A stretch of DNA of 64,000 nucleotides from contig NC_037317.1 of the NCBI RefSeq assembly GCF_000143535.2, positions 2,356,001-2,420,000 on the forward strand, read 5' to 3'. The DNA comes from Botrytis cinerea B05.10. Its lineage: Eukaryota > Ascomycota > Leotiomycetes > Helotiales > Sclerotiniaceae. The position numbers and the translations under genes are program-made. Below are positions 34,833 through 45,665 of this stretch, one piece after another (the stretch's first letter is position 1; each line of letters begins with the position of its first letter). The notes under the pieces were generated by a model, which worked only from the letters and a program-made list of their open reading frames with translations, did not search any database and had not been told where the DNA came from.

Positions 34833-35570
34833 ATATTCCGACTACTGATTCCAATCAAGAGCCAAATACGTTGGCCATGATCTTATGAAGCAATATATTT
34901 TGGGGAAGAGAGAAATTATATGGCCTTTCGATGGTCATTATATGTTCATTGCGTGAGACAGATTCGGATTTATCTCGTTATAATAGTATATATGTGCTAG
35001 CCTTGTAAGCACCAAAAAAAGTTTGGGAGAGGTATAATTGCTACTTTTATGTAATTGGAGTAGGATATTCGGTACAGGTTGATCAAAGGCGTTTAGTGGA
35101 TATGGGGATACCACGGGTTGTTCTTAATGGCGTTGACAAGACATTCTATGTTTATACATCCAGTTTCATGGGACCATTAATGAAAGTTAAAAATGAAATA
35201 TATCAAGACGATTCTTGACTCTCTTTGCTGCCTTCAAATATAGATAGATACCTTTGATGGGCCGCTTATAATGGCGTGTGACCCACGAGGATCGATCGCC
35301 ATGACCTGCGTTGATACGCTATGGTGTTTATGATATAATCGACAGCCGCAAGCGCGGTTGGAATCCACGAATTAGGTGGTTTCCTGGTTGTCTCTGCCTA
35401 GACGGAGTTGATTGAGAGAAGCGAAGGAAGGGGGAGAAAGGGTGGGGGGAGGTATGGTTTTATAGGATTTACTCGTGTATCTTCATTAAACTTTTGGGGA
35501 GTACAAACTTGAGGAAATATCACATTGAAAGACACTGCACTTTCAAAATCGAATTTCTGGAATAAGATAA
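34833..35570. other. Gene-free stretch
   Basis: About 0.74 kb after SPT8, no supported gene. It leads into the G-alpha-like pseudogene. Confidence 0.4.
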
Positions 35571-35584
35571 TGGATTACGCATCG

Positions 35585-36967
35585 AGGCTGCATTTTACTA
35601 CACCGAAGGAGTTGCATTTTTGTTGGATATTGTGCGACGACTCAATGACCAGTTGGGCTTTTCGACGATGAATGTATCTGATGATGAATCACAGTTCAAA
35701 AGTCTTCCGTGGCAACCGGTGAAGCAAAGATCGTCTCCAGATATCGTTGACAACCCTTTCTTAGATCCACACGAAGGCCCTACCAATTTACCAAGTGCTC
35801 ATAGTCTATAGGAAAAATCTTCAGATAAATCAAGTAGCCACAGGAATAATGATCCTTGTCGCAGTTCATACCAACATCTCGAAATCCTCCATTATATTCT
35901 TCTATCGGGGTACAGTAACAGTGGAAAACGCACCCTTACAGATTCCATTGAGTTTCTCTCTCAGGACATGACTAAGGATGAAAATTGGATCTACGGAAAG
36001 GCCATCCAATTGTACATTCTGCGTTGCATTATGCACGATGTTTGGGAGACGAAAAAATTCAATGTCTCCTCTCATTGGGCTGTCATTGGGCTGAGAGATA
36101 TGAGCTATACAATATTGGTGATTTTAGGGACGGACGACTTGATCCGCATAATATTTGGTCATATAAAGGCTGGCCATATGATCATACGCCAGAAACTATT
36201 GATCAATTGGCTACGACTTCGTGGAACGGCCAAGGATTCCGAAAGACTTTTGATGCTTGGTCAAGTAAAATCTCAAGAATGAAAGCTGTTGAAATGTCAA
36301 TCTGTTTGGTGACCCAACCAAGTTGAAATCACTAACTATTCGCAGTTATTTCCGCTCAGTAGACCGCATTTGGTACTATAGTTATATCCCTACGAAAGAA
36401 GATCTTCTTCTACTATTTAGCAGAGCTAGAAACATGGACATAGTGTGAGAAGATAGAATTGTCAAAGCATATAATTATGGTGGATTCGAAAATCACCATC
36501 AAAAATGGGGAACATGTTAGAGTGGCGATAGGACAGAAAATAATTCTTTGCACGATTTCGATGATGGGTTCTGAATTCCTGAACGATGTCGATACCTACC
36601 AACCATTTTTGGACTTGGTACATTTTCAAGCAGCCTGTGAACCTCGAAATTGGACGATTCAACGTGTGTCATACAGTTTACACATCTAGATGAGTTTATG
36701 ACAAGCTTAGAATCCCTCACAACAATTCAAAAGAAATTCAAACAATATTTCTGGAGCAAATACAAAGATACTGGGTACGTTAAATCTGCTGTTGAACATA
36801 AGGTTATGGAGGTCGCGCGCAAACAGAATAGAGTTATTGTTGTTTTATTTGAGAACTCACTTGACTCAAAAGGGGAAACCACAGAAACGATCCTGGATAT
36901 CTTGTTCAAGAATTCACCAAACGGAAAATGGAATAATGAACTTATTTTGGCTCCCTATTGCTTTTGA
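35585..36967 (+). pseudogene. Decayed heterotrimeric G-protein alpha-subunit-like gene
   Basis: Fragments in several frames follow the G-alpha order. A P-loop-like LLSGYSNSGKRTL (canonical GAGESGKST) is near 35905-35945. The helical-domain signature DRIWYYSYIPTKEDLL lies near 36363-36412. Switch II-like YNYGGFENHHQKW is near 36470-36510, aligning residue for residue with the VGGQRSERKKW type. Next come a LFLNK-like VIQFTHLDEF (36662-36695) and a C-terminal IQKKF...FENSLDSKGETTETILDIL. The frame is broken by TAG at 35809-35811, an 11-bp tandem duplication at 36072-36093, a one-base shift near 36300, a TGA near 36445 and later shifts. No intact ATG start found. The parent was probably one of the extra, divergent G-alpha proteins of filamentous fungi. 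Confidence 0.65.
36072..36093. repeat. 11-bp tandem duplication (TCATTGGGCTG x2) causing a frameshift
   Basis: Copies at 36072-36082 and 36083-36093 are identical. Eleven is not a multiple of three. Skipping one copy joins the upstream and downstream reading frames of the G-alpha-like relic without a stop. Confidence 0.85.
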
Positions 36968-37169
36968 TAAGGTTCACCATTGTCCGGCTGGTTACTTTTT
37001 TCACAAATGATGGGTATGGCATCTGCATTATCCACTTTCTACCTTTACACCAAGCGTAAAACCTGCTCAAGCCCTCAGGCCGTAATCGTATTTGAGGACC
37101 TCATCCTCATCGCGGACTCTGCCAAACAATTTCTGCAGTTCAATTCCCACGTCTCAATCGTCCCAAATC

Positions 37170-38668
37170 TTAAGTGATCCTCAACGGTGTCGCAACACCA
37201 AAGCCCTGAAATGATAGGTGGATATCTCTTAACCTTTCTTCTAACCACTCAGCAACTTCCATCCAATTCATAATGGCGAAATCGGATTGGTATTCTATCA
37301 GCAGCTTTTCTATCCTAATTCTCCGAGATATATCACTCGTCGCTACCCAAGCAGTTGTAAGAACCAATGGCATGGCACTCGATCCTAATGGTCGATACTC
37401 AAGTGCCTCTTCAGCAAGAAGGATGGTTTCGCCAACATAGCACACGGATTCCGGAATCAAAGATGTATGATCTTCCGAGAAGACACGAATTAAGCTGTTT
37501 AGCAGGTTTGCAAATGAAAGTATCAGACTATACGCGGCTTGAAAGCGTGAATGTAGTGTTCTGGTATTTGGGGCTTGACCGAGTTTGTTCAGAGAATTTC
37601 GCATGGTTGAGATGTCAATTTTCATTTGAGTGTATGTGGATTCAATTTCAGGAAGATATTCTTTTGGATATCTTAAGTAATCTGGGACTTTGGCCAGAGT
37701 CTGAAGTTTGAGGCTTTCAATCCCGATGGCATTATCTCGAGCTTCGGTTAGTTTTCCTAGTACTGGGGTCCATCTAACCCTAGGATTTCTGATTCCTTCC
37801 ATGATCTGTAATAGATGATTAGTCAAAGCATTCACACGATTTCCTTTGGGCGTATAAGATTACACATACCAGAGGGACACATAAGGTTACCAAGAGCTCT
37901 GCTTCAAAGGCACCTTGCCAATTTTGCGCCGCAGCTGCATTCAACAAATATATTAATATTTCTCCATGGTTAGCGTTATCATCACTGTGAGCCATCCAAG
38001 TCTAGCCTAAATCAGCATCATTATTCGCTTCATCGATACCAGGAACATCTCACCTGACAAATCATCATCAAGTAAAAGGCACAAATGGTATTCGCTTCAG
38101 CAGCCTCTTTCGGATCATTCAACGCAACCCTCAACGCCTTTAACCCCCTCCCATAATTCTCAAGCGCCTCTACTGGTTTCTTTCGTGAATATATTGATGT
38201 ATATGACGTCGAAATGGCATTAACCGATGCATCTAGCGCGGCGCTAGTCCCCAGACGTTTAGGGATCTCTGTGAGAAATGTTCCATAGACCCCAATATCG
38301 TAGCGAATATCTTTTACTTCGAGAACGGATATGAATGAGCCCGCCACGGATATAGTTCTGTTGCCAGGCATTCGGAGTATTTTTTTACGGGTAGTGTCGA
38401 GTGCATGGCTGTTGTGCTTCGTAGTTGTGGAGCTAGTTGTTACGGTAGAGTCGGTGGAGCCAGATACAAATTTGTAACGCCTAACCCCACTACCTACGCA
38501 TGAAATTGATAGTCGAATACATCGTGAACATGATGGCTGGACTTGATCACACTATTTCTCATTAGAAATATTCATTACTGGCCCCACACACGAAGTGTTA
38601 AGCAATCAAACCTTCTTCTTCTGTTTGCGACACGCTTCGCATCCACGTCCAGATGGTACACCAGGCAT
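37170..38668 (-). CDS. Zn2Cys6 fungal transcription factor
   Basis: Four exons. Exon 1 (38668-38612, 19 codons) reads MPGVPSGRGCEACRKQKKK; exon 2 starts at 38551 with CDQVQPSCSRCIRL and C-VGSGVRRYKFV. Joined, they give the six-cysteine binuclear zinc cluster (C-x2-C-x6-C-x6-C-x2-C-x6-C), with an intron inside it as is common in this family. Exon 3 includes TWMAHSDDNANHGEILIYLLNAAAAQNWQGAF, and exon 4 runs from IMEGIRNPRV to TPLRIT. The C-terminal two thirds is the helical fungal-specific regulatory region. About 430 residues, nuclear, target genes unknown. It neighbours a G-alpha relic and a tubby-like gene, so no pathway hint. Confidence 0.85.
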
Positions 38669-39403
38669 TGCAATTACACAAGAATCAAATGGAAAATGAA
38701 AGCGCTACATGCGACCTTAAAAGGCAATGTGGAATATGTGGATAATGTGGATAATTGCAAACGCAATGTGATATATAAACTCATAAAAGTTGATGATTTT
38801 CAGAATGAACGGGGAGAATGGAGAAGCGAAGGGGCTTAGCGGGGCTTGCTGTTGGGGGCCTAAACTCGCCAAGATGGGAGCGGCACGTAGTGCCTATTTG
38901 GGAAGTGGGATGACATAATCTAGCATGTCGATCATCTTACAGTCATGACAGTCATGACAGAAATGGTATATAAAATAATGATGGCAAGCTATACCACTAA
39001 ATCACTATGCCCCTATTGGGCATGAATCTCGATTTTATTATGCGCTATATACCTTATTGGTACTAGCTCCTTCTTCTATGACAAGCTGAATCATGGAGAG
39101 GAGTTGAAGTAAGCTTATGTGGATTTCACATGATTAAAGAATAGAGTGTCAGATATATGGAGAGACAAAGCGCGATATTGTACCGAATTGGTGGTTGGCG
39201 TAGAACTTTATTGATAGGGTGGGATGGAAATAGCCCAATCAGCCCTCTATGGAAATCGACGTCACGGATGCAGTGAGGGATAGCTTGGGTATATAAGAAG
39301 AAAGGATCTACGATTGATTGACGCAAATATCATTATAAGAATAAGCAAAGACATCGACTTTTTCAATCAACGCGCAACAAACTAACTCTACACCGTCGCA
39401 AGA
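38669..39403. other. Intergenic between divergent genes
   Basis: About 0.73 kb containing the promoters of the Zn2Cys6 gene and the tubby-like gene. It has two direct ACAGTCATG copies at 38940-38958. No gene supported. Confidence 0.45.
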
Positions 39404-40135
39404 ATGGCAACAACAGCTGCAGCCCAATCGATACCTCTCCAAACCACTACCGCCACTACCGCCACTACCTCGTGTTCTTCCCCTCACCAAGTTCTCTCCG
39501 TAGATTTCTCTTGGATGAAATGGAAATCGCTCATCACAACCCAAGACTCCTCCTCCTCGCAACCACAACCCCTCTACACCGTCTCCTACAAGACCCTCTC
39601 CCCAAATCTCGTCTTCAAATCCGCCATCGATAAATCCGTCTTCGGCACCGGAACTCTCCACTCCTTCTCCATCGACTCCGATTGTTCCCTCCACGATCAA
39701 CCTATCAAGGTGAAAGCCATGAAACGCTGGAAGACAGAATACTCGCATCTATCTCGCACCTTTTCCCCGTCGAGTAAAGAGCCCATCCAAATGCTATGGA
39801 CGTCCTCCTCGGGTTGGAAAAATTGGGATTTCATCTGTCTAGATGCGTCTTCCATGCCGGTTGCGAAGTTCTCGGCGAACACTATGAGTTTGAAGAATGT
39901 GGGTCGGATTGAATTTATGGGAGAGGAAGTGATTGGGAATGAAGCGTTTAAAGAGGAGATTGTGGTGGTGGGCATGACGTTGATGTATACGATGGTTTTG
40001 AGATCGACTAGTTTTTTGAGTCTTTTTGGAGCGGTGTTTGCGAAGCCTGGGAGGATAGAGAAGGAAAAGGATGGGAAAGGGGGTAATGTGAAGGACGGGA
40101 AAGGGGGGCAGGATGGAAAGGTACATGGGGATTAG
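39404..40135 (+). CDS. Tubby-like / LURP-one-type C-terminal-domain protein
   Basis: Single exon of 243 residues with an ATG in good context. After a Thr/Ala-rich N-terminus come features of the fungal tubby C-terminal-like (LURP-one-related) fold: LSVDFSWMKWKSLITT, HSFSIDSD...IKVKAMKRWKTEYSHLSRTF, IQMLWTSSSGWKNWDFICLDA and VAKFSANTMSLKNVGRIEFMGE. A short hydrophobic helix follows (EEIVVVGMTLMYTMVLRSTSFLSLFGAVF, in parts). The tail is Lys/Gly/Asp-rich. Related plant proteins act in defence and bind membranes or phosphoinositides. The fungal role is unknown. Confidence 0.75.
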   Translation: MATTAAAQSIPLQTTTATTATTSCSSPHQVLSVDFSWMKWKSLITTQDSSSSQPQPLYTVSYKTLSPNLVFKSAIDKSVFGTGTLHSFSIDSDCSLHDQPIKVKAMKRWKTEYSHLSRTFSPSSKEPIQMLWTSSSGWKNWDFICLDASSMPVAKFSANTMSLKNVGRIEFMGEEVIGNEAFKEEIVVVGMTLMYTMVLRSTSFLSLFGAVFAKPGRIEKEKDGKGGNVKDGKGGQDGKVHGD

Positions 40136-40301
40136 GTGGTTGCGGGGGATGGAAGATGATTATTTGAGATAGAGGGTGGAGGTCAGGATTGGAGATTTAT
40201 ATGATACCAGGTTTTATATTCTAGATTTAGATGGCGTTTTTGTGGTGTTTAATCCTACTTTTGTTTCAACGCTTTGAATAATCACATCATTCATACACTT
40301 A

Positions 40302-40908
40302 TCATTTTCTAACCCATCTCAAACCAACCTTCTCTGGCTTCATCAGCTGCAATAAAAGTACCATGGCACTATCATCCAACAATTCCTTAACTCTCTTCTC
40401 CGCTTCTTCTTGATTCTCCCCATCCTCTTTCACAATCTCTACTCTATGCCTGTGAAACAACCCCGCCATGGCAGCTACAAATTCCACCTGACTAAATTTC
40501 TTACCCGAACACCCTCGAGGCCCTTCGGACCATGGCATATATGAACCTTTAGGCGCTGTCCAAAGTTCCTCAGTCAGTCCATCATTCTGATACGAAGACG
40601 ATATAGTCCAACGAGAGGGACGCCAAAGGAGTCGATCAGATCCCCAGTAACGGGGATGTGATTGGATCCCGAGGAGATTTGGCAGAATCATTGTGTTTGG
40701 TGGCAAATGAAGGTCTTTGGAACCGTATTTGATGGTCCTTGGAGCATTTCCTGTTGATTTCGTGAACGTAAGAAGAGGGTAGTAAAGACGGAGCGTTTCC
40801 AACTGCGTGATACTGTTAGCACGGCATCACAACATCAATAGAGTATTCACACACCATGACAGCCATACCACGTTTTAGTTTAGGAAAGGAAAAATAATTC
40901 TGCTCCAT
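40302..40908 (-). pseudogene. Cytochrome P450, 5'-truncated (C-terminal third only)
   Basis: Two exons: 40908-40855 (MEQNYFSFPKLKRGMAVM) and 40802-40302. The join gives the K-helix ExxR as MLETLRLYYP, then a PERF-like RYWGSDRLLWRPSRW and the heme-binding loop PWSEGPRGCSGKKFSQVEF with its cysteine. The span covers about 184 residues, against about 500 for a full P450. The substrate-binding N-terminal two thirds, membrane anchor and I-helix are absent, and 1.3 kb of upstream DNA shows no trace of them. The conserved heme loop suggests fairly recent truncation or an expressed remnant. Unlikely to be an active monooxygenase. Confidence 0.75.
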
Positions 40909-42185
40909 ACAAATAGAGATTCTTCGCGATCATATGACTATTAGTCTTCGTGATATCACTCTAAGTTTCTTAGTTATATCCACATATGCGGAAGAGATTA
41001 TTAAACGAGGTCAAATACCAAAGTAGATATCGAATAAACTTTTCTTTTCCTACCTATTTTCCTCACTCTAGTATCTTTAAAATAGGTCTATAGGGGTTGG
41101 CTAGGAGGTATTTTGGTGAGCAGATAGAGAACGGAACGAGCTAACACAAGCAACAACTACAATGGCTGTAATTACAGTTAGCAAATGTAATACAAATCTT
41201 GTAAAGATACTTGTAGCAAGACGTACCAACGGACTGCTCAACAACTCGTCATAGCAGTGGCAGGTAGCTTGCGATGAATGTTCCATACACAGCGCTACAA
41301 GCAGTCTTGAGGTACGCCAACATCAGCAACACCTATGGCTTTAGTTTCTCATACTACTATGATATCCCCCGCAGCAGTTGTAACTGCCGGTGCCACAAAT
41401 CTCGGTCGGCTTAGTGATTCCTCAGAAGTCATCGCAGCGATTAGATTATCGTATGCGGACTCGGTGCATGCAGTGACATGTTTCGCACTTGCTACTACAT
41501 ACTGTGCTTTCATCCCGACTTTTAGGATGGAAATATTGAAAATAAAGAGGATCTCCCAAAAAGGAGTGGCTCTCAATTGTAGGCGAAGACTGCAGTGTAT
41601 TTTGAAAAGATTATAGCAACTCAGATATGCGACGGACTCCACTGGAAGTATGCGTTTTGGGGCCAAGGATAAAGCGAGTCGATAGAAATTTGGGAGACGA
41701 GGAATAGAATAAATCTTATCGTATACTATTATTGTTCTCCTTACCTTTTTTAACCTTCCGAGTCAATTACAAACATCCCTTCATTCTCAAACCTCCGCAA
41801 AATTCATGCCACAGAAAATCGGTGGGATTTTCGAGCGCGTTTGTTATCATCCTGGTTTTCTATGTCCAAATTCGACGATTTCAGTGCGATGAAGTATTCC
41901 AGCTTCTGTCAAAAGGAAGACGCCTGATATAGCAATCTGAAAGCGAAATAGTCTTGAAGAGGTCATACAATGATATCCACCGGCGGACAGAATTTGATTT
42001 AAGTTCAAAAACGCTCATCCGATTTTAACCTTATCCTCAGACCCATATTTTCATATTGCATTAGTCATCTATATAAGCCTCCACCAGTGCTCCTACGTCG
42101 ATGATTGCACATGAATACAAAAATGCCATCAAACTTCATAACTTTAACTATACCATGATAATCTTATATCTCCATCCTCTAAGTT
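40909..42185. other. Gene-poor stretch with unsupported open frames
   Basis: About 1.3 kb. A 105-codon minus-strand frame at 41349-41666 and a spliceable-looking fragment at 41101-41286 show no known domain. I cannot decide between a small orphan gene and chance. Confidence 0.35.
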
Positions 42186-43185
42186 CTAACCCCAAAACAC
42201 CAACTTCGTCTTTTCACCTTCGTTCAGAGGCGGGATAACTCCAAGAAAGCTTGACATCGCCAAACGGCGCGTTCCTGTCTCGGAATAGACAGGATGAACT
42301 TGGTGCATATTGCGAGAGTTGAAGAGATACAGATCACCAATACGAGGTTGGAAATCTACCTTTTGACGCCCCTCGACAAGACCCGGAAAATATCCATAAC
42401 TATCGGGGTCACGAAATTTCAATGCTTCGGGAGACCACTGCAAGTCATGAACAGTAGTACCACCACTATTCATGGGCGGTGGAGTTATGCAAAGATTTGC
42501 CGCAAGTTGGTGGGTTAATCGGCTAATCGCCCATGATTCCGTTCGGGTATCATAAGGTGCCCAATCGCAATGAACTGGTGTTCCGTTGTTGATTACTCGG
42601 AAGATGCCAGCGAAGTAAGATTGTGTCCCGTCGTCTACTACCTCCGTGGCTATCATGACCTCCCAGTCTTCAGGTGCAATTGATTTAATAAATTCAAAAA
42701 CCTTAGCGAAAGCATTTACGCCAATTTCCGCTTCCAAATTTCCATGTGGGTCACCCAGGTCGCGTACAGCCTGGAAGTATTCCTGCTTCTCTAGATATTC
42801 AATCAGCTAATATCCACTTGCCGTGGCATGAGAAGGACTTTGGGGTTTGCTTGTGACAGCACTTACCGTTTCCAGACCTATTTTTCAAGTCATCCTCACT
42901 TTGTGCTTGAAACTCAAACTGAGCAACACCCACTTTGGCCAACTTTGGACCAGTAGCATGAAGATATGGCGTGAGTCTTGGCTCCAAAATTTCGGTTAGC
43001 TTAGAGCAGTCTTCCTTGGAAAGAAACTCTGGCTCGTGGAGGATAGGAGTTCGACCTTCCAAGAGATCCAGTAAGGATGCCTCTGTAGCACGAACTGATT
43101 TGGTGGTTTTCCATCTAGACTCAATATCTGGGTCTGCTTTGAAACCGCTGTAAAGATTGGGTGTACTTCTACTGGCCTCGATCAT
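42186..43185 (-). CDS. 2-oxoglutarate/Fe(II)-type dioxygenase-like protein
   Basis: Two exons: 43185-42867 and 42790-42186, in frame, 307 residues. The acceptor at 42791 (TATCTAG) was chosen because an earlier AG leads to a stop. The second exon shows the double-stranded beta-helix residues: HxD in TPVHCDWAPYD, a distal His in NSRNMHQVHPV and a following Arg in GTRRLAMSSFLG. These fit prolyl-hydroxylase-like 2OG oxygenases. The N-terminal exon has LLDLLEGRTPILHEPEFLSKEDC. The substrate is unknown, and no biosynthetic cluster surrounds it apart from a broken P450 1.3 kb away. Looks intact. Confidence 0.75.
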
Positions 43186-45606
43186 GGTATGTGATTAAAT
43201 CCGGGATCTTAGAACAAAATTTGTATGTTGGAAATCAGCTAACGAGAGAAGAGCTGTACCAGTGTCATTCAAAATGAGGGCCTGAAGGCATATTTATATT
43301 GCACTCAAAGCTCTTGCACAAGTCAAAAGTAGACTCTTACATGGGTTCTCGCTGATAGAATCAGCGGCGATATCTCGTGAATCCAACCTCATTCCGCTCT
43401 AACCTTTAATTTTGGATATTCTGCTGGTCAACAAGGTTGCACACCCTTCAGTGTTGACTTCAGCAGCAATACCGCACACATTCACCATCTCAGATATTGA
43501 TTTTATGCAGGAAGATCCATTTTAGTACTAGAATCTTGTGCACTACCATGTACAAGATCCCTTGACATTAATTTTATGTATGAGCATACACTCTCGTACT
43601 GCCATCATGCATCCTGTCCCAGAATTGGCTGTCAAGATAGAATGAACCAACCGGGTATGTATAGCAATAATGTCGTACATATATGGATGATTTCGTGGAT
43701 GGTAGGCTGAAGGATCTGGATCATCCAATGGCCATTTTATGGCAGGTTACACGACGTTGCTATTTATCACATCATAAACCTCGCCAATTTTTGCATATTA
43801 ATTGATGAATGAAAGCAACACTCTATGTGAAACAAGCTTTAAGCGCATCTACGCCAGCCACAAGAAAAATGGCGCATATTGGCTGGAAATACATTCGGCG
43901 TCTGTAAGATATTCTTCACCAAATCGCCGACGTACAGATAATCTCGAGAAGCACTTCTAATTAGGTAACAGCACGAAACAGCAGGTCACGCAAATCAGCC
44001 ACGACCGCGGCTTTTCTCGCACCTTATTGTGAAAGTGCAGACTTCTGACAAAATGAAATTATGGACATATGGACCTTCAGTATTTCTTATCACAGTCGAG
44101 CCATTCAGAATATGCTGGTCGTTTCTACACCGCGCTTTCGTGCATATGCTTCTGAGAACCTTGAATTTTTGTCAGAGGTTCTTGAGATCACGGATCTGTG
44201 TCACACAATGTTCTACAATCAATGCCGGAGATTAAATATATGGAAAATCACGCCAGGGCCCTGGACCAACAATCAACACTAAGATATTGTTAGATCGGCC
44301 GTGTGGATTTACTTCCACATGAGCTGTTATACGCACTCGCTTCATCATGAATGGAACTGGTTGAATAGGTCTTGTCAAGATTTTGAACGCCAATTACATT
44401 TCCTGGACGCCGAATGCTACTGAGAAGCTCATGATCAATGTCATTGGTGTCACTCAAAACTCTTTACGGCGACAAATCCGGTTCCAAGATGTACATCAAC
44501 TTTCTGCCTCATCAAGAGCTTTCGAAATAGGTGAGATCAGAGTCAAAGCTCTCATAGTATTGTTTTTGAAGATAGCAAGCAAGTGGGTTGCTGCTGCTGT
44601 CGCGGGAGTTACAGCATCCGCAGTCAACAGGACTGTGGCGTAATTGAGCTGCTGAATGTTACCCATGTAATTTCTCAACTGCAAATTGCAAATAATTGTA
44701 CTTAGCACCGCATATCCTAGGAAGTAGTTTGTACCTGCTGCTACAATCGGAGGGTTTGTTGGTTTGAAGAGCATAGGCATTGATATAGGTATAAACTGTG
44801 GCGTCTTTGCACCACCTTTGACAGGACCAATTGGCTTCCGAGAGCCTCTCAAACTGACTATTGAGGATGTTTGTGGTGAAAGATTGACCGACACGTTAAT
44901 TTGGTCTTTTAGGTTTGGTGTGGACAATAACAAGATGAAGACGCGTGGCCAATGTGAATGTTGTACGACTGTTTGTGTATCATCAACACCAAATATGATT
45001 TGCATGTTGAACACACTGCGCATTCAGAGCTTGGATCTTTGGTCCAAATAACCATGAGCCCTATGTGCTAGTGGGATACTGCCAGTATAAAATTTAATCG
45101 TTCATTTCAATATATATCTGCTCTTGACTCATCGAATCCTCTCGACGACAGCCTCGCGGCCCTCACCATCTTCATCAATTCTACTCTTGAACAATGGTTA
45201 CTGACCATGTTGTAGAAACTGAAGATGTTGATGTGAATTCTTATTGTTTGGCATTTTGTTGTACAGAAACTTACCTCTTTCTGACAACATTTATGGCCTA
45301 CGATATGGCAGAGCTGGATGAACTTTCGGAGCAATCAGAAGCGCAATGGGATGCGCCGTAAAATGCTCGAGAAACCGTAGAAAGTCATAACGAAAGCACA
45401 GAAAAGATTGTTTGAGTCACAATCGCCAGCAGATTGAAAAAGAAAGCCGATAGTGGCATCTTCCGCAATCTCAAATTTATGGTTGGTTTGCTTCAGAATT
45501 CACTTTTTGCTTAGTTAGGTTGGTCTGAATGATTGCAAGATATCACCATTTCATCTTCGGCGACCATTCAACTCGAGACTTTATCACTCGTACAACTATC
45601 ACAAAA
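43186..45606. other. Gene-poor stretch with one unassigned ORF
   Basis: About 2.4 kb. The longest frame is minus-strand 44496-45023 (175 codons). It has a hydrophobic stretch near VAAGTNYFLGYAVLSTIIC and an alanine-rich TADAVTPATAAATHLLAIF segment, and possibly a short intron. I recognise no family and cannot support it as a gene. Other frames are shorter and overlap on opposite strands. Confidence 0.35.
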
Positions 45607-45655
45607 GGTAAGCATACAATGTTTTCTTTTCATGCTACCATACTAAACTTACATA
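45607..45655 (+). other. Probable 5'-UTR intron of the histone H3-like gene
   Basis: Begins GTAAGC, contains the near-consensus branch point TACTAAAC and ends ACATAG, 10 bases before the ATG at 45666. It looks like a leader intron. This is inference from splice-site quality only. Confidence 0.5.
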
Positions 45656-45665
45656 GCGACCAAAA

